Assembly: GCA_003488465.1 (NCBI GenBank) | Contig: DNLN01000033.1 | Location: 20,478 to 40,493, forward strand | Origin: Sutterella sp. | GTDB taxonomy: Bacteria > Pseudomonadota > Gammaproteobacteria > Burkholderiales > Burkholderiaceae_F | Direction of reading: 5' to 3' | Length of the DNA stretch: 20,016 nt | Part shown: in pieces, positions 6,838-13,665 of the stretch | Layout: each line of letters opens with the position of its first letter | Position numbering within the stretch: the stretch's first letter is position 1 | The notes under the pieces: generated by a model | What the model was told of the DNA's origin: nothing | Databases searched by the model: none | What the model saw: only the letters and a program-made list of their open reading frames with translations | Program-made: the position numbers and the translations under genes

Positions 6838-8568
6838 TTACATGCGCTCGGGGGCGGACACGCCGAGAACGGCGAGGCCGTTTGAGAGCACCTGACGGGC
6901 GGCTATGAGCAGCGCAAGTCTTGCGTTGCGCACCGCAGCATCGTCGGTGAGCACCCGGTCGCTGTTGTAGAACGCGTGGAATGCGGCTGCGAGCTCTTTC
7001 AGATAGACGCAGATCAGATGCGGCGCAAGGTCGCGTGCGGCGATCGAAAGGATGTTGCCGTATTCGGCCATCTTGTTGGCAAGCGCGGCGGCGTGGTCGC
7101 TTGCAAGCGGCGACAGATCAAGCCCTGCGGCTTCTTCGGCCGTCGGGACGGCGTAGCCTTTCTCTTTTGCCTGCGCCAGAACCGAGCAGATGCGCGCGTG
7201 GGCGTACTGCAGGTAGTACACGGGGTTCTCGTCGCTCTGCGCAAGGGCCAGATCCACGTCAAACACGAATTCGGCGTCCGACTTGCGGGACACGAGGAAG
7301 AACCTTGCGGCATCGCGGCCGACCCAGTCGACAAGGTCGCGCAGCGTGACGTACGTGCCGGTGCGCTTGCTCATCTTGACTTCCTCGCCGTCGCGCATCA
7401 CGCGAATCATCTTGTGAAGCAGGTACTCGGGGAAGGTCTTCGGGATCTTGAAGCCGAGCTCCGTGCCGGCGGCCTGCAGGCCGATCCGCACGCGGGCCGT
7501 CGTGCCGTGATGGTCCGAGCCCTGGATGTCGATCGCACGGGTGAAGCCGCGCTCGAACTTTGAGAGGTGATAGGCGACATCGGGGACGAAGTACGTGTAG
7601 TAGCCGTCCTTCTTGCGCATGACTCGGTCCTTGTCGTCCTTGAACTCGGCAAAGCGCGGATCGGTGGTGCGCAGCCACAGGGCGCCCTCGGCCTCGTAGG
7701 TGCATCCGGCGCGGGTCATGGCGTCCACGGCCGCCTGAACGCGGCCGTCCGTGTACAGCGAGCTTTCCAGGTAGAAGTTGTCCATCGTGACGTCAAGCGC
7801 CTTCATGTCCGCGTCCTGCTCGTTTCTGAGATACGCAACGCCATAGCGGCGGATGGCATCGAGGTCGTTGACGTCGGCGGCGCTTTCGACAACGGCGCCA
7901 GTCACCGTATGCACCGGCTTCTTGGCCAGATAGTCGCGGGCGATGTCGTAGATGTAGTCGCCGCGGTAGCCGTTTTCGGGGAAATCCTCGGCCTTGGCCA
8001 GGCCCAGCTCCTCGCGGGCGCGAGCCTGCACGCTCACGGCAAGATTGTGAATCTGCACGCCGGCGTCGTTGTAGTAGAACTCGCGCGTCACGGCGTAGCC
8101 CTGCGTGCGCATCACGCGGGCGAGCACGTCGCCCAGGGCGCCCTGGCGGGCGTGCCCGAGGTGCAGCGGGCCGGTGGGATTGGCCGAGACGTACTCAAGG
8201 AGCACGCTCTGCCCCTTGCAGCTCTCATTGCTGCCGAAGGCCGCTCCCTGGCGGAGCACTTCGGCGACAACGCCGAACTTGGCCGAGTCGTTGAAGCGCA
8301 GGTTGATGAAGCCCGGGCCTGCGATCTGGATTTCCGAGAGCATCTGGGCGCATTCGGGACGGCGCTTCATGGCCGCCACCAGCTCCTCGGCGATCGCCCG
8401 GGGAGCCTTGCCGAGGCGCTTGGCGCACTGCATGGCGACATTGCAGGCAAGGTCGCCGTGTTCGGCAACCTTGGGACGGGAGAGCTGGACGGGGACGTCG
8501 GTTACTCCGAGGTCGGAAAGAGCCGCGCTGATCAGGGCGGCGAGCGATTGTTTCTGCTGTTCGATCAT
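6838..8568 (-). CDS. argS: Arginyl-tRNA synthetase
   Basis: Class I aminoacyl-tRNA synthetase that charges tRNA-Arg with arginine in the cytoplasm. Counting from the ATG at 8568 it has 576 residues, a normal length. It has the N-terminal Add-1 domain, the HIGH signature as H136-L-G-H139 after SANPTGPL, the YYNDAG segment, the KMSKS loop as KMSKR (about 398-402), and the C-terminal anticodon-binding DALR-like domain ending in [16 protein letters not shown]. The frame is open back to 8640, but those 24 extra residues overlap an inverted repeat and are not typical of ArgS, so the internal ATG is chosen. Its Shine-Dalgarno (GGA, 8 bases upstream) is weak. It is the first gene of the leftward block. 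Confidence 0.97.
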   Translation of the reverse strand: MIEQQKQSLAALISAALSDLGVTDVPVQLSRPKVAEHGDLACNVAMQCAKRLGKAPRAIAEELVAAMKRRPECAQMLSEIQIAGPGFINLRFNDSAKFGVVAEVLRQGAAFGSNESCKGQSVLLEYVSANPTGPLHLGHARQGALGDVLARVMRTQGYAVTREFYYNDAGVQIHNLAVSVQARAREELGLAKAEDFPENGYRGDYIYDIARDYLAKKPVHTVTGAVVESAADVNDLDAIRRYGVAYLRNEQDADMKALDVTMDNFYLESSLYTDGRVQAAVDAMTRAGCTYEAEGALWLRTTDPRFAEFKDDKDRVMRKKDGYYTYFVPDVAYHLSKFERGFTRAIDIQGSDHHGTTARVRIGLQAAGTELGFKIPKTFPEYLLHKMIRVMRDGEEVKMSKRTGTYVTLRDLVDWVGRDAARFFLVSRKSDAEFVFDVDLALAQSDENPVYYLQYAHARICSVLAQAKEKGYAVPTAEEAAGLDLSPLASDHAAALANKMAEYGNILSIAARDLAPHLICVYLKELAAAFHAFYNSDRVLTDDAAVRNARLALLIAARQVLSNGLAVLGVSAPERM

Positions 8569-8620
8569 GAAATTGATCCGAAAAGATTTTTTGCAGGCGA
8601 AACGATACCAAACTTGAGAC

Positions 8621-8632
8621 GTGCAAATGCAC
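8621..8632. repeat. Short palindrome upstream of argS
   Basis: GTGCAAATGCAC is a 12-base near-perfect palindrome (5-bp arms around AA). It directly abuts the longer inverted repeat at 8633-8665 and lies about 55 bases upstream of the argS start, where an operator could sit. Chance occurrence is possible. Confidence 0.4.
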
Positions 8633-8665
8633 TGCGGCAAAGTTCCTTAACAGAACTTTGCCGCA
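8633..8665. repeat. Perfect 13-bp inverted repeat between folE2 and argS
   Basis: TGCGGCAAAGTTC (8633-8645) and GAACTTTGCCGCA (8653-8665) are exact reverse complements around a 7-base loop. The hairpin begins 23 bases after the folE2 stop. No T-run follows it on either strand, so it is an atypical terminator at best and may instead stabilise the folE2 transcript or act in the argS leader. Confidence 0.75.
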
Positions 8666-8688
8666 TGAGTCAGCGAGCCTCGCGGCTC

Positions 8689-9489
8689 TCAGGAGCCGGA
8701 ACGCTTGTCACGCTCAATCAGGGCGTAGGCCGAATGGTTGTGGATCGACTCGAAGTTCTCGGCCTGAACCACGTAGGCGGCGACACGGGCGTCGGCATTC
8801 AGCTGACGGGCGACGTCGCGCACGATGTCTTCAACGAACTTCGGGTGGTCGTAGGCGTATTCGGTGACGAACTTCTCGTCGCTTCTCTTTAGGCGGCTCC
8901 AGAGCTCGCACGAGGCGCTGGTCTCGGCAACCCGGATCTGCTCTTCAAGAGAGACGGGGGCAAAGAGTTCGCACTTGATCGTGATGTGGCTGCGCTGGTT
9001 GTGGGCGCCGTAGTCGCTGATCTGCTTGCTGCAGGGGCAAAGGCTCGTCACGGGGGCCTTGATCTCCTGCCAGATGCGCCGTTCGCCCTTGACGCACTCG
9101 GCCACAAAGCGCACGGTGTAGTTCATGAGGCTCTCGAGCCGGGTGACCGGGCTTGCCTTGGTCACGAAGAAGGGACAGGAGATCTCGATGTAGCCGCTGT
9201 CGGACTCGAGCAGCTCGAGCATCTTGTTGAGCATCCGGCCCATCATCTCCGAGGAGAGCGGCTCGGTGTTGTCCATCATCAGGGAGACGAACCGGGACAT
9301 GTGCGTGCCCTTCTGCTCTGCCGGCAGGCTCACGTACATGCTTACCTTGGCAACGGAGGGCTGCGGGCCGTTCACACTCTGGACAAAAATGGGCATGGTG
9401 ACATCGCGCACGCCGACGCGATTGATGGCGATGTGCCGCTCGTCGTGGGCGTTCTGGACGTCAGGAAGCATGAGTTTGTCAATAGTCAT
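8689..9489 (-). CDS. folE2: GTP cyclohydrolase FolE2 (type IB)
   Basis: FolE2 converts GTP to 7,8-dihydroneopterin triphosphate, the first step of tetrahydrofolate synthesis, with a metal-flexible active site unlike the zinc enzyme FolE. The 266-residue protein is full length. It has GVRDVTMPI, GTHMSRF (H63), the MEISCPFF-like segment (IEISCPFF), and the hallmark LCPCSKQISDYGAHNQR (C151, C153, H163-region), which carries the catalytic cysteine and histidine ligands. A GGAAG site lies 9 bases before the ATG at 9489. In many bacteria folE2 is repressed by Zur under zinc-replete conditions. I found no clear Zur palindrome upstream, so zinc control is not supported here. Confidence 0.96.
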   Translation of the reverse strand: MTIDKLMLPDVQNAHDERHIAINRVGVRDVTMPIFVQSVNGPQPSVAKVSMYVSLPAEQKGTHMSRFVSLMMDNTEPLSSEMMGRMLNKMLELLESDSGYIEISCPFFVTKASPVTRLESLMNYTVRFVAECVKGERRIWQEIKAPVTSLCPCSKQISDYGAHNQRSHITIKCELFAPVSLEEQIRVAETSASCELWSRLKRSDEKFVTEYAYDHPKFVEDIVRDVARQLNADARVAAYVVQAENFESIHNHSAYALIERDKRSGS

Positions 9490-9796
9490 CTTTCAATTCT
9501 TCCGTGGCGCGGAGGTCTGCCTCTTTGCTGGGAAAGAGAGGCCGGGCTGCTGGTTCAGTGAACATTCGAGCGTCTCGCGCGCATTTATGGGTTCAGCCAT
9601 GATAAAGGCAATCACTTTCAATTGGCTTAACCCGAGAGGACCGCTCATCATAGACTCATTTGTCTGGAAGAAATGGTTTCCGGCTGACGCAATGGAACCC
9701 GAATTGTAAAATTCCGTCACAATGCTCTTGTAGCAGGCGTGTTTCGCCCGCATATGGTCAGGCAAGACCAATCATCAAGCATCAACAGGATTTGCT
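9490..9796. other. Divergent spacer between folE2 and the small-gene cluster
   Basis: This 307-base spacer has no convincing gene. It carries the sigma70-like promoter at 9684-9712 for the rightward cluster, an 11-base palindrome GTTCAGTGAAC at 9553-9563 that could be an operator, and a weak GCCTCT/AGAGGC hairpin near 9519-9542 in the folE2 leader. A good minus-strand -10 for folE2 (TATCAT at 9599-9604) lacks a matching -35. A 92-codon frame on the minus strand here looks non-coding. Confidence 0.6.
9684..9712 (+). promoter_or_regulatory. Sigma70-like promoter for the gene at 9797
   Basis: CTGACG (4 of 6 to TTGACA) and TAAAAT (5 of 6 to TATAAT) are spaced by exactly 17 bases. A TG lies immediately before the -10. 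Transcription would start near 9720, giving a leader of about 75 bases before the ATG at 9797. Confidence 0.6.
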
Positions 9797-10186
9797 ATGC
9801 CCATCTACATCAACGGCCGCCCCGTCAATCCGATCGTTTCGCTGCTTGCCTCCGCGGCGGTGATCGCCTTCATGATCGCCCTGGGGATCTTTCTGCTGCC
9901 CCTGATCGGGGGGCTGTTTGTGTTCGGCCTATTCGTTCTGCTTGCATTTGCCCTTTACGGGGCCTACTGGCGCTGGCGCCATGGCGACCCGATCGACAAC
10001 CTCAGAAAGCAGATGGAGCAGGCCGAGGCAGCCATGCGCGGCGAGACGCCCGAAGCCGCTCGCGCCTATGAGGAGCCAAAGTCCGCCTCCCGCAGCGCCA
10101 GCGTGCAGGCTGTCGGCGTGCGCCGGACCGTGGTTGTCGAGGACGCAGAGGTGGTTGAGGAAATCGACCGTCCGCGAAAGGATTAA
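9797..10186 (+). CDS. Small two-helix membrane protein, function unknown
   Basis: 129 residues. A short start MPIYINGRPVNP precedes two hydrophobic helices at about residues 12-34 and 36-58, separated by a PLIGG turn. A basic RWRHGD segment then anchors the C-terminal half. Residues 60-129 are charged and probably cytoplasmic: a short heptad-like region (DNLRKQMEQAEAAMRG), then a low-complexity acidic tail with VVVEDAEVVEEID. An AGGA ribosome-binding site lies about 7 bases before the ATG, and a clear promoter lies upstream. The stop is 17 bases before the start of the helix-turn-helix gene, so the two are probably co-transcribed. I do not recognise the family. Confidence 0.8.
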   Translation: MPIYINGRPVNPIVSLLASAAVIAFMIALGIFLLPLIGGLFVFGLFVLLAFALYGAYWRWRHGDPIDNLRKQMEQAEAAMRGETPEAARAYEEPKSASRSASVQAVGVRRTVVVEDAEVVEEIDRPRKD

Positions 10187-10203
10187 GACAGTAGGTGCAA
10201 GGC

Positions 10204-10644
10204 ATGAGCGCCATTCCCGACAAGGCGGCAGAGCCGGGAGCGCCTGAGCCTCCTTTCCGCAAAATCCGCAAGGGAAGTGTGCTCAGCGATCACCTGCGCC
10301 AGAAGGCTGTTGCCCTTTTTGAACAGGGGTTCGGGTACAAGGCCTGCGCGGGCACCCTCGGCATTTCCGTCTATACGGCTCGCGACTGGCTCCACGAGTA
10401 CAGAAGCGGCCGACTGGTGAGCCGCGAGACGGCAAGCCGCACCGGACAGGGCAGGCGCAGGGAGCCCGCGGCCGGAGATCAGGAGAGGGCGAGACAAATG
10501 CGGCAGCAGGGGTGCTCGTACAACGAAATCGCCCGCGCTATGGGGCTTTCCCGAACCACCGTACGCAGCTGGCTGCAGGACGAAAGAGCCGAGACTGCTC
10601 AGGAGGACGAGGGCGCATTGCCCCGTCAGATGGATCTCTTTTAG
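10204..10644 (+). CDS. Tandem helix-turn-helix protein with C-terminal clamp-binding-like motif
   Basis: 146 residues. Two transposase-type helix-turn-helix units are visible: residues about 31-66 (RQKAVALFEQGFGYKACAGT, then LGISVYTARDWL) and 93-126 (ERARQMRQQGCSYNEIARAM, then GLSRTTVRSWL). A basic linker (RTGQGRRRE) joins them. The layout resembles the DNA-binding part of IS3-like OrfA proteins or resolvases, but there is no catalytic domain and no flanking terminal repeats. The last five residues, QMDLF, match the bacterial sliding-clamp-binding consensus Q-L-(S/D)-L-F and sit at the extreme C-terminus, as in DNA polymerase II. ATG 10204 is chosen because TAGGTG lies 6 bases upstream; a GTG at 10195 would add three residues. 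Binding to DNA and to the clamp is inferred. Confidence 0.8.
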   Translation: MSAIPDKAAEPGAPEPPFRKIRKGSVLSDHLRQKAVALFEQGFGYKACAGTLGISVYTARDWLHEYRSGRLVSRETASRTGQGRRREPAAGDQERARQMRQQGCSYNEIARAMGLSRTTVRSWLQDERAETAQEDEGALPRQMDLF

Positions 10645-10685
10645 CGCCGCTCTGGCATTTTTCCGGCCGATCCTGTACGCTCGGC

Positions 10686-10720
10686 ATTGCAAAAAAATCC
10701 GTGGGGGATTTTTAGGCAAT
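10686..10720. repeat. AT-rich hairpin between the HTH and zinc-ribbon genes
   Basis: AAAAATCC (10693-10700) pairs with GGATTTTT (10706-10713) around GTGGG. The stem resumes with ATTGC/GCAAT after a 2-by-2 internal loop. The T-tract is inside the stem and is followed by AGG, so termination would be weak. It may be an attenuating or processing hairpin in the intergenic part of the cluster. Confidence 0.5.
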
Positions 10721-10745
10721 CGGTTCGCGCGCTTGTGAGACAGAC

Positions 10746-11123
10746 ATGAGTACCCGAGCAGCGAGCGGCGCATCCGTGCGCATCCAATCCATCAAGCGTC
10801 AGGCAAGAGGCCACTGGCGCAGTCTTTTTGCGTCCTTCGGCATTGACGAAGCGGCGCTTTGCCTTCCCAATCAGACCTGTCCGATCTGCGGCAGCGCGGG
10901 GCGGTTTTCGCTCACTGACGCCTGCGCAGAGGGCACCTACGTGTGCCGCAGCTGCGGACGAGGGGACGGGCTCGATCTCATCTCCCGGACGACCGGCCTT
11001 GGGCTGATGCGCACCGTGAGCGCCATCGAGCGGATCATCCGCACCGGGGAGACGCCGCCCAAGGGAGGCGAAAATCGCGGCCGAGGGCGGTATTTTGGCC
11101 GCGCGATATCGGCAATCGGCTAA
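10746..11123 (+). CDS. Free-standing P4-type primase zinc-ribbon protein
   Basis: 125 residues. The domain resembles the zinc-binding start of phage P4 alpha/T7 gp4-like primase-helicases. A lead-in reads ARGHWRSLFASFGIDEAAL, then come C45-P-I-C48, a short beta-hairpin (GRFSLTDACAEGTYV), C67-R-S-C70, and the GRGDGLDLI segment (72-79), which in P4 alpha reads GAGDGLDLV. In phage enzymes this part recognises the primase start site on single-stranded DNA. The Toprim/primase and helicase domains are absent: the frame ends after a Gly/Arg-rich tail (GGENRGRGRYFGR), and the next gene is unrelated. It may be a fossil of a prophage primase or a domesticated nucleic-acid-binding protein. The ribosome-binding site (GAGA) is weak. 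Confidence 0.8.
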   Translation: MSTRAASGASVRIQSIKRQARGHWRSLFASFGIDEAALCLPNQTCPICGSAGRFSLTDACAEGTYVCRSCGRGDGLDLISRTTGLGLMRTVSAIERIIRTGETPPKGGENRGRGRYFGRAISAIG

Positions 11124-11171
11124 CATTGCGTCCGTATCGGGGGCAATTCATCGCCCTTTTGGAGCCTTCAG

Positions 11172-11612
11172 ATGGGAACTCTCAGCAATTTGGTTCAGAG
11201 CTATATCGCGTGGCGTGCGCGCAGATCGGCAAGAGTGCTCGATTACGACTGGACGTTCATGAACGGGGACGAAGTGATCGTGCACAAGGGCTCCGCCACG
11301 ATTCGCGCCGAGCGCAGCGCACAGGCAAAGGCCGAGCACGAGAAGAACATGGAGAAGGTGCGCGCCGCCAGGCAGCTTGCCGACGTGCAGAAGGCCGCGA
11401 GGGAACAGGCCGAGGCCGCCGCCAAGGCTCCGGCAAAAAGAGGCCGTCCCCGCAATCCCCGCGAGACGCCCGAGCAGGTTCTCAAGAACCTTTCGCTCAA
11501 GCAGATCAAGACGGCGCTTGCACCGCACTATCCCGAAGCGGCCTCCATCACCCGCAAGAGCGCGATGGCCGAGTTTTTTGAAAAGCACCCGGAGGCGATC
11601 GGACTTCTGTAG
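11172..11612 (+). CDS. Charged coiled-coil protein with an AT-hook, function unknown
   Basis: 146 residues. The N-terminal 45 residues contain YDWTFMNGDEVIVHKGSAT, probably a small beta-structured domain. Residues about 46-85 are an Ala/Lys/Glu-rich helix likely to form a coiled coil. K89-R-G-R-P-R94 is a textbook AT-hook (core G-R-P flanked by basic residues), which binds the minor groove of AT-rich DNA. The rest (about 98-146) is a helical region with SLKQIKTAL and an ending FFEKHPEAIGLL. A GGAG site lies 7 bases before the ATG. It follows the zinc-ribbon gene by 48 bases and ends before a terminator, closing the cluster. A nucleoid-associated role is inferred from the AT-hook alone. Confidence 0.78.
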   Translation: MGTLSNLVQSYIAWRARRSARVLDYDWTFMNGDEVIVHKGSATIRAERSAQAKAEHEKNMEKVRAARQLADVQKAAREQAEAAAKAPAKRGRPRNPRETPEQVLKNLSLKQIKTALAPHYPEAASITRKSAMAEFFEKHPEAIGLL

Positions 11613-11647
11613 CGGAGCAGGCCTGCGGCAAAGGCTGCTGATCATAG

Positions 11648-11676
11648 AGGGGAGGCCTAGGGTTTCCCCTTAATTT
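11648..11676 (+). terminator. Probable terminator after the AT-hook gene
   Basis: AGGGGA (11648-11653) pairs with TCCCCT (11665-11670), with an 11-base loop, followed by TAATTTTTT. It lies 36 bases after the AT-hook stop and upstream of the hemolysin III gene, and would end the small-gene cluster. Confidence 0.6.
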
Positions 11677-11701
11677 TTTACGGAGCACAAATGATTCCCC
11701 G

Positions 11702-11740
11702 TTGCTGAAAATGTACCGCCCGAAAGGACTTTTTTAGCAA
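11702..11740 (+). promoter_or_regulatory. Leader hairpin directly before the hemolysin III ribosome-binding site
   Basis: TTGCTGAAAA (11702-11711) pairs with TTTTTAGCAA (11731-11740), ten pairs with one G-U. An inner GTACC/GGAC helix can form within the loop. The stem ends two bases before GGAGG (11743-11747), so it could influence translation. No known riboswitch consensus was recognised. Confidence 0.45.
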
Positions 11741-11756
11741 ACGGAGGAAGCGGACA

Positions 11757-12437
11757 ATGTCTGTCTGTGGTTTGGCTGTCAACAAGACGGCTTCGGAAGC
11801 GAGCTACACGCTGGGCGAAGAGATCGCCAATGCCGTGACGCATGGAATTGCGGCCTTGCTTTCTGTTGCCGGACTCGCCGTTCTGGTTGCCTTTGCCGCC
11901 GCCCGCCACTGCTCGGCCGAAGTGATCGCCGCAGTGAGCGTCTTCGGCGCAAGCATGATTTTTCTGTACACGGCCTCGACGCTCTATCACTCGATTCCCA
12001 ATAGGAAGGCCAAGCACGTCTTTCAGATCCTCGACCACTCGATGATCTACGTGCTGATTGCGGGCTCCTATACGCCGTTCTGCCTGATTACGCTCAAGGG
12101 CATCACCGGGATCTGCCTTTGCGCGGCCGTCTGGCTGATTGCGATTCTCGGAGTGTCGCTCCAGCACCTGCTCCTTAAAAAGAGCGACTGGGTGAACTGC
12201 GTGCTGTACCTCGTGATGGGATGGCTCGTGATCGTCGTGCTCGATCCGCTCCTTGAGAGCCTGAGCACGGGCGGCCTGTGGCTTCTTGTCGCGGGCGGCG
12301 TCGTCTACTCGGTCGGCGTGCTCTTTTACGTTTGGGAAAAACTCCCCTACAGCCACGCCATCTGGCATGTCTTCGTGTTTGCAGGAACCGTGCTGCAGTT
12401 TTTCTCCGTGCTGCTTTACGTGATTCCCGAGGCCTAG
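11757..12437 (+). CDS. Hemolysin III / PAQR family membrane protein
   Basis: 226-residue seven-helix inner-membrane protein of the bacterial hemolysin III (YqfA/TrhA) branch of the PAQR superfamily. Conserved pieces are EEIANAVTHG near the start, the STLYHSI motif, the LDHSMIYVLIAGSYTPFCL block, and a C-terminal HAIWHVFV. The histidines and acidic residues in these blocks form the family's presumed metal site, as in zinc-dependent PAQR hydrolases. Despite the name, a haemolytic role is not established for most members; links to membrane lipid homeostasis have been proposed. GGAGG lies 9 bases before the ATG. A leader hairpin precedes it. The stop is 14 bases from the convergent yeaK-like gene. 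Confidence 0.92.
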   Translation: MSVCGLAVNKTASEASYTLGEEIANAVTHGIAALLSVAGLAVLVAFAAARHCSAEVIAAVSVFGASMIFLYTASTLYHSIPNRKAKHVFQILDHSMIYVLIAGSYTPFCLITLKGITGICLCAAVWLIAILGVSLQHLLLKKSDWVNCVLYLVMGWLVIVVLDPLLESLSTGGLWLLVAGGVVYSVGVLFYVWEKLPYSHAIWHVFVFAGTVLQFFSVLLYVIPEA

Positions 12438-12451
12438 GGGCGGCAGATCGG

Positions 12452-12952
12452 CTATTCGGTGGATTCCTGCCGCAGGAAGTCGATCTCCTTCGGGTGGACG
12501 ATCCGGTGGAAGTCTTCGGTATTGATGATGATGGAGACATCCCGGTGGCCGGCGTTGAAGGCGATTTCATCGTACCGAGTGAAGAGCGTCGGATCGGCAA
12601 CGCCGAGCAGCCGCTCGTCAAAGGAGACGGGAGGCACGGCTCCGAAGATGCATCCTGTGAGATCCATCACTTCGTCCGGGCTGCACAGCCCTGCACGTCT
12701 GCCTCCGAGTGCTGCGGCAAGACGCGCGAGGTCGGCCTGTTTGTCGGCCGGAAGCACGGCGAGCACGTACTGCTTGACGCCGTTGCCCTTGACCATGACG
12801 CAAAGAGCCTTGGCACCCTGACCGAGCTCGGTGCCGCGCTTTTCGGCGACCGAAGCGCTTGAGCGATCGCATGCTTCGTGGTGAACGACGCGGTAGCGGG
12901 CGTTGCCCGAATCAAACAGAGCGCAGAGCTTGCCAAGAACATCTTCAACCAT
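12452..12952 (-). CDS. yeaK: YeaK-type aminoacyl-tRNA editing protein (YbaK/INS domain)
   Basis: Free-standing editing domain of the YbaK/ProRS-insertion family, 166 residues, covering the whole length of E. coli YeaK. Shared blocks include YRVVHHEA, the RGTELGQGAKAL segment with the conserved lysine K48, KGNGVKQYVLAVLPADKQAD, the LTGCIFGAVPP motif (residues 98-108) that shapes the substrate pocket, and RYDEIAFNAGHRDVS. Family members hydrolyse mischarged aminoacyl-tRNA in trans, which protects against mistranslation. Exact specificity within the family (Ser, Thr, Ala or Cys on the tRNA) cannot be read here. The gene is alone on the minus strand between hemolysin III and yqgE and converges with the former. 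An AGG lies about 9 bases before the ATG. Confidence 0.9.
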   Translation of the reverse strand: MVEDVLGKLCALFDSGNARYRVVHHEACDRSSASVAEKRGTELGQGAKALCVMVKGNGVKQYVLAVLPADKQADLARLAAALGGRRAGLCSPDEVMDLTGCIFGAVPPVSFDERLLGVADPTLFTRYDEIAFNAGHRDVSIIINTEDFHRIVHPKEIDFLRQESTE

Positions 12953-13056
12953 GACGTAGACCTGTATTGGAAGTGGTTAAGTGTCCGAAAGGATAGCGCT
13001 TCGGGATTTTCCGTCAAGGCCGCGCTGTGCGAAAATTTCCCGATTAAGGCATCTCC

Positions 13057-13665
13057 ATGCGAAAAGAAGAAACTTGTATGAGCAGGAAAAATCTGGCAGG
13101 AAAATTTCTAGTTGCCGCCCCCGGCATGACGGACCCTCATTTTTCCAAGACCGTGGTGTACCTTGCGCTGCACAGCAAGGAGGAGGGAGCGCTCGGCATC
13201 GTGATTAATCGATCGGTTGAGCTCACGATGCGCGAAATCTTCGAGCAGCTTCAGGTTCCGGTGTCCGACACGCAAGCCGACATCCGCATCGGCTGGGGCG
13301 GCCCCGTGCAAACCGATCACGGCTACATCCTGCATTCAGTCGAATCCGACTGGGCCATCACGATCGCTCAGACGCAGACTGTCGCGCTCAGCATCTCGAG
13401 GGACATCATCGAAGCGATGAGCGTCGGGGCCGGTCCCAAACGCGTCTATCCCACCCTCGGATGCGCGAGCTGGGCGCCCGGGCAGCTTGAGTCCGAAATC
13501 AAGCGCGGCGGCTGGCTCATCGCCCCGGCTTCGGACGACATCATCTTTTCGATGCCCGAAGAGCAGCGCTACGCTGCCGCCCTTGCACTCGTCGGGCTGG
13601 AGGAGCCGCACGGAACGGGGAGCCTGCCAGGGGCGTTCACGAGCGGTGTGGTCGGACATGCCTGA
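13057..13665 (+). CDS. yqgE: YqgE/AlgH family protein (UPF0301)
   Basis: 202-residue member of UPF0301. It has the family opening LAGKFLVAAPGMTDPHFSKT, then VVYLALHSKEEGALGIVINR, a GGPVQTDHGYILH segment, GAGPKRVYPTLGCASWAPGQLE, and WLIAPASDDIIF. The biochemical role is unknown; AlgH was named for an effect on alginate regulation in Pseudomonas. An ATG at 13078 (MSRKNLAG) is a possible shorter start. I keep 13057 because AAGG lies about 8 bases before it, but the choice is open. The last 8 bases overlap the start of ruvX, as is usual for the yqgE-yqgF pair, suggesting translational coupling. Confidence 0.94.
   Translation: MRKEETCMSRKNLAGKFLVAAPGMTDPHFSKTVVYLALHSKEEGALGIVINRSVELTMREIFEQLQVPVSDTQADIRIGWGGPVQTDHGYILHSVESDWAITIAQTQTVALSISRDIIEAMSVGAGPKRVYPTLGCASWAPGQLESEIKRGGWLIAPASDDIIFSMPEEQRYAAALALVGLEEPHGTGSLPGAFTSGVVGHA

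Noticed and set aside
7567..8892. A 441-codon plus-strand frame opposite argS and part of folE2
   Set aside because: It spans two well-identified minus-strand genes and the hairpin between them, with no recognisable domain.
9490..9660. Zur box upstream of folE2
   Set aside because: Zinc control of folE2 is common, but no AT-rich Zur palindrome is visible here.
9493..9771. A 92-codon minus-strand frame in the folE2 upstream spacer
   Set aside because: It overlaps the predicted plus-strand promoter, has no domain or ribosome-binding site, and reads like spacer.
10204..11123. An insertion sequence or integrated element covering the HTH and zinc-ribbon genes
   Set aside because: No terminal inverted repeats, target duplications, transposase catalytic domain, integrase or tRNA attachment site could be found.
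10183..11126. Two minus-strand frames opposite the HTH and zinc-ribbon genes
   Set aside because: Both mirror genes with clear domains and lack credible starts; compositional shadows.
11131..11158. GGGC/GCCC hairpin followed by TTTT before the AT-hook gene
   Set aside because: Only a 4-bp stem with an 8-base loop; too weak to call a terminator.
11648..11756. Possible manganese (yybP-ykoY) riboswitch upstream of hemolysin III
   Set aside because: Only a GGGGAGG-like fragment resembles the consensus; the rest of the conserved core is missing.
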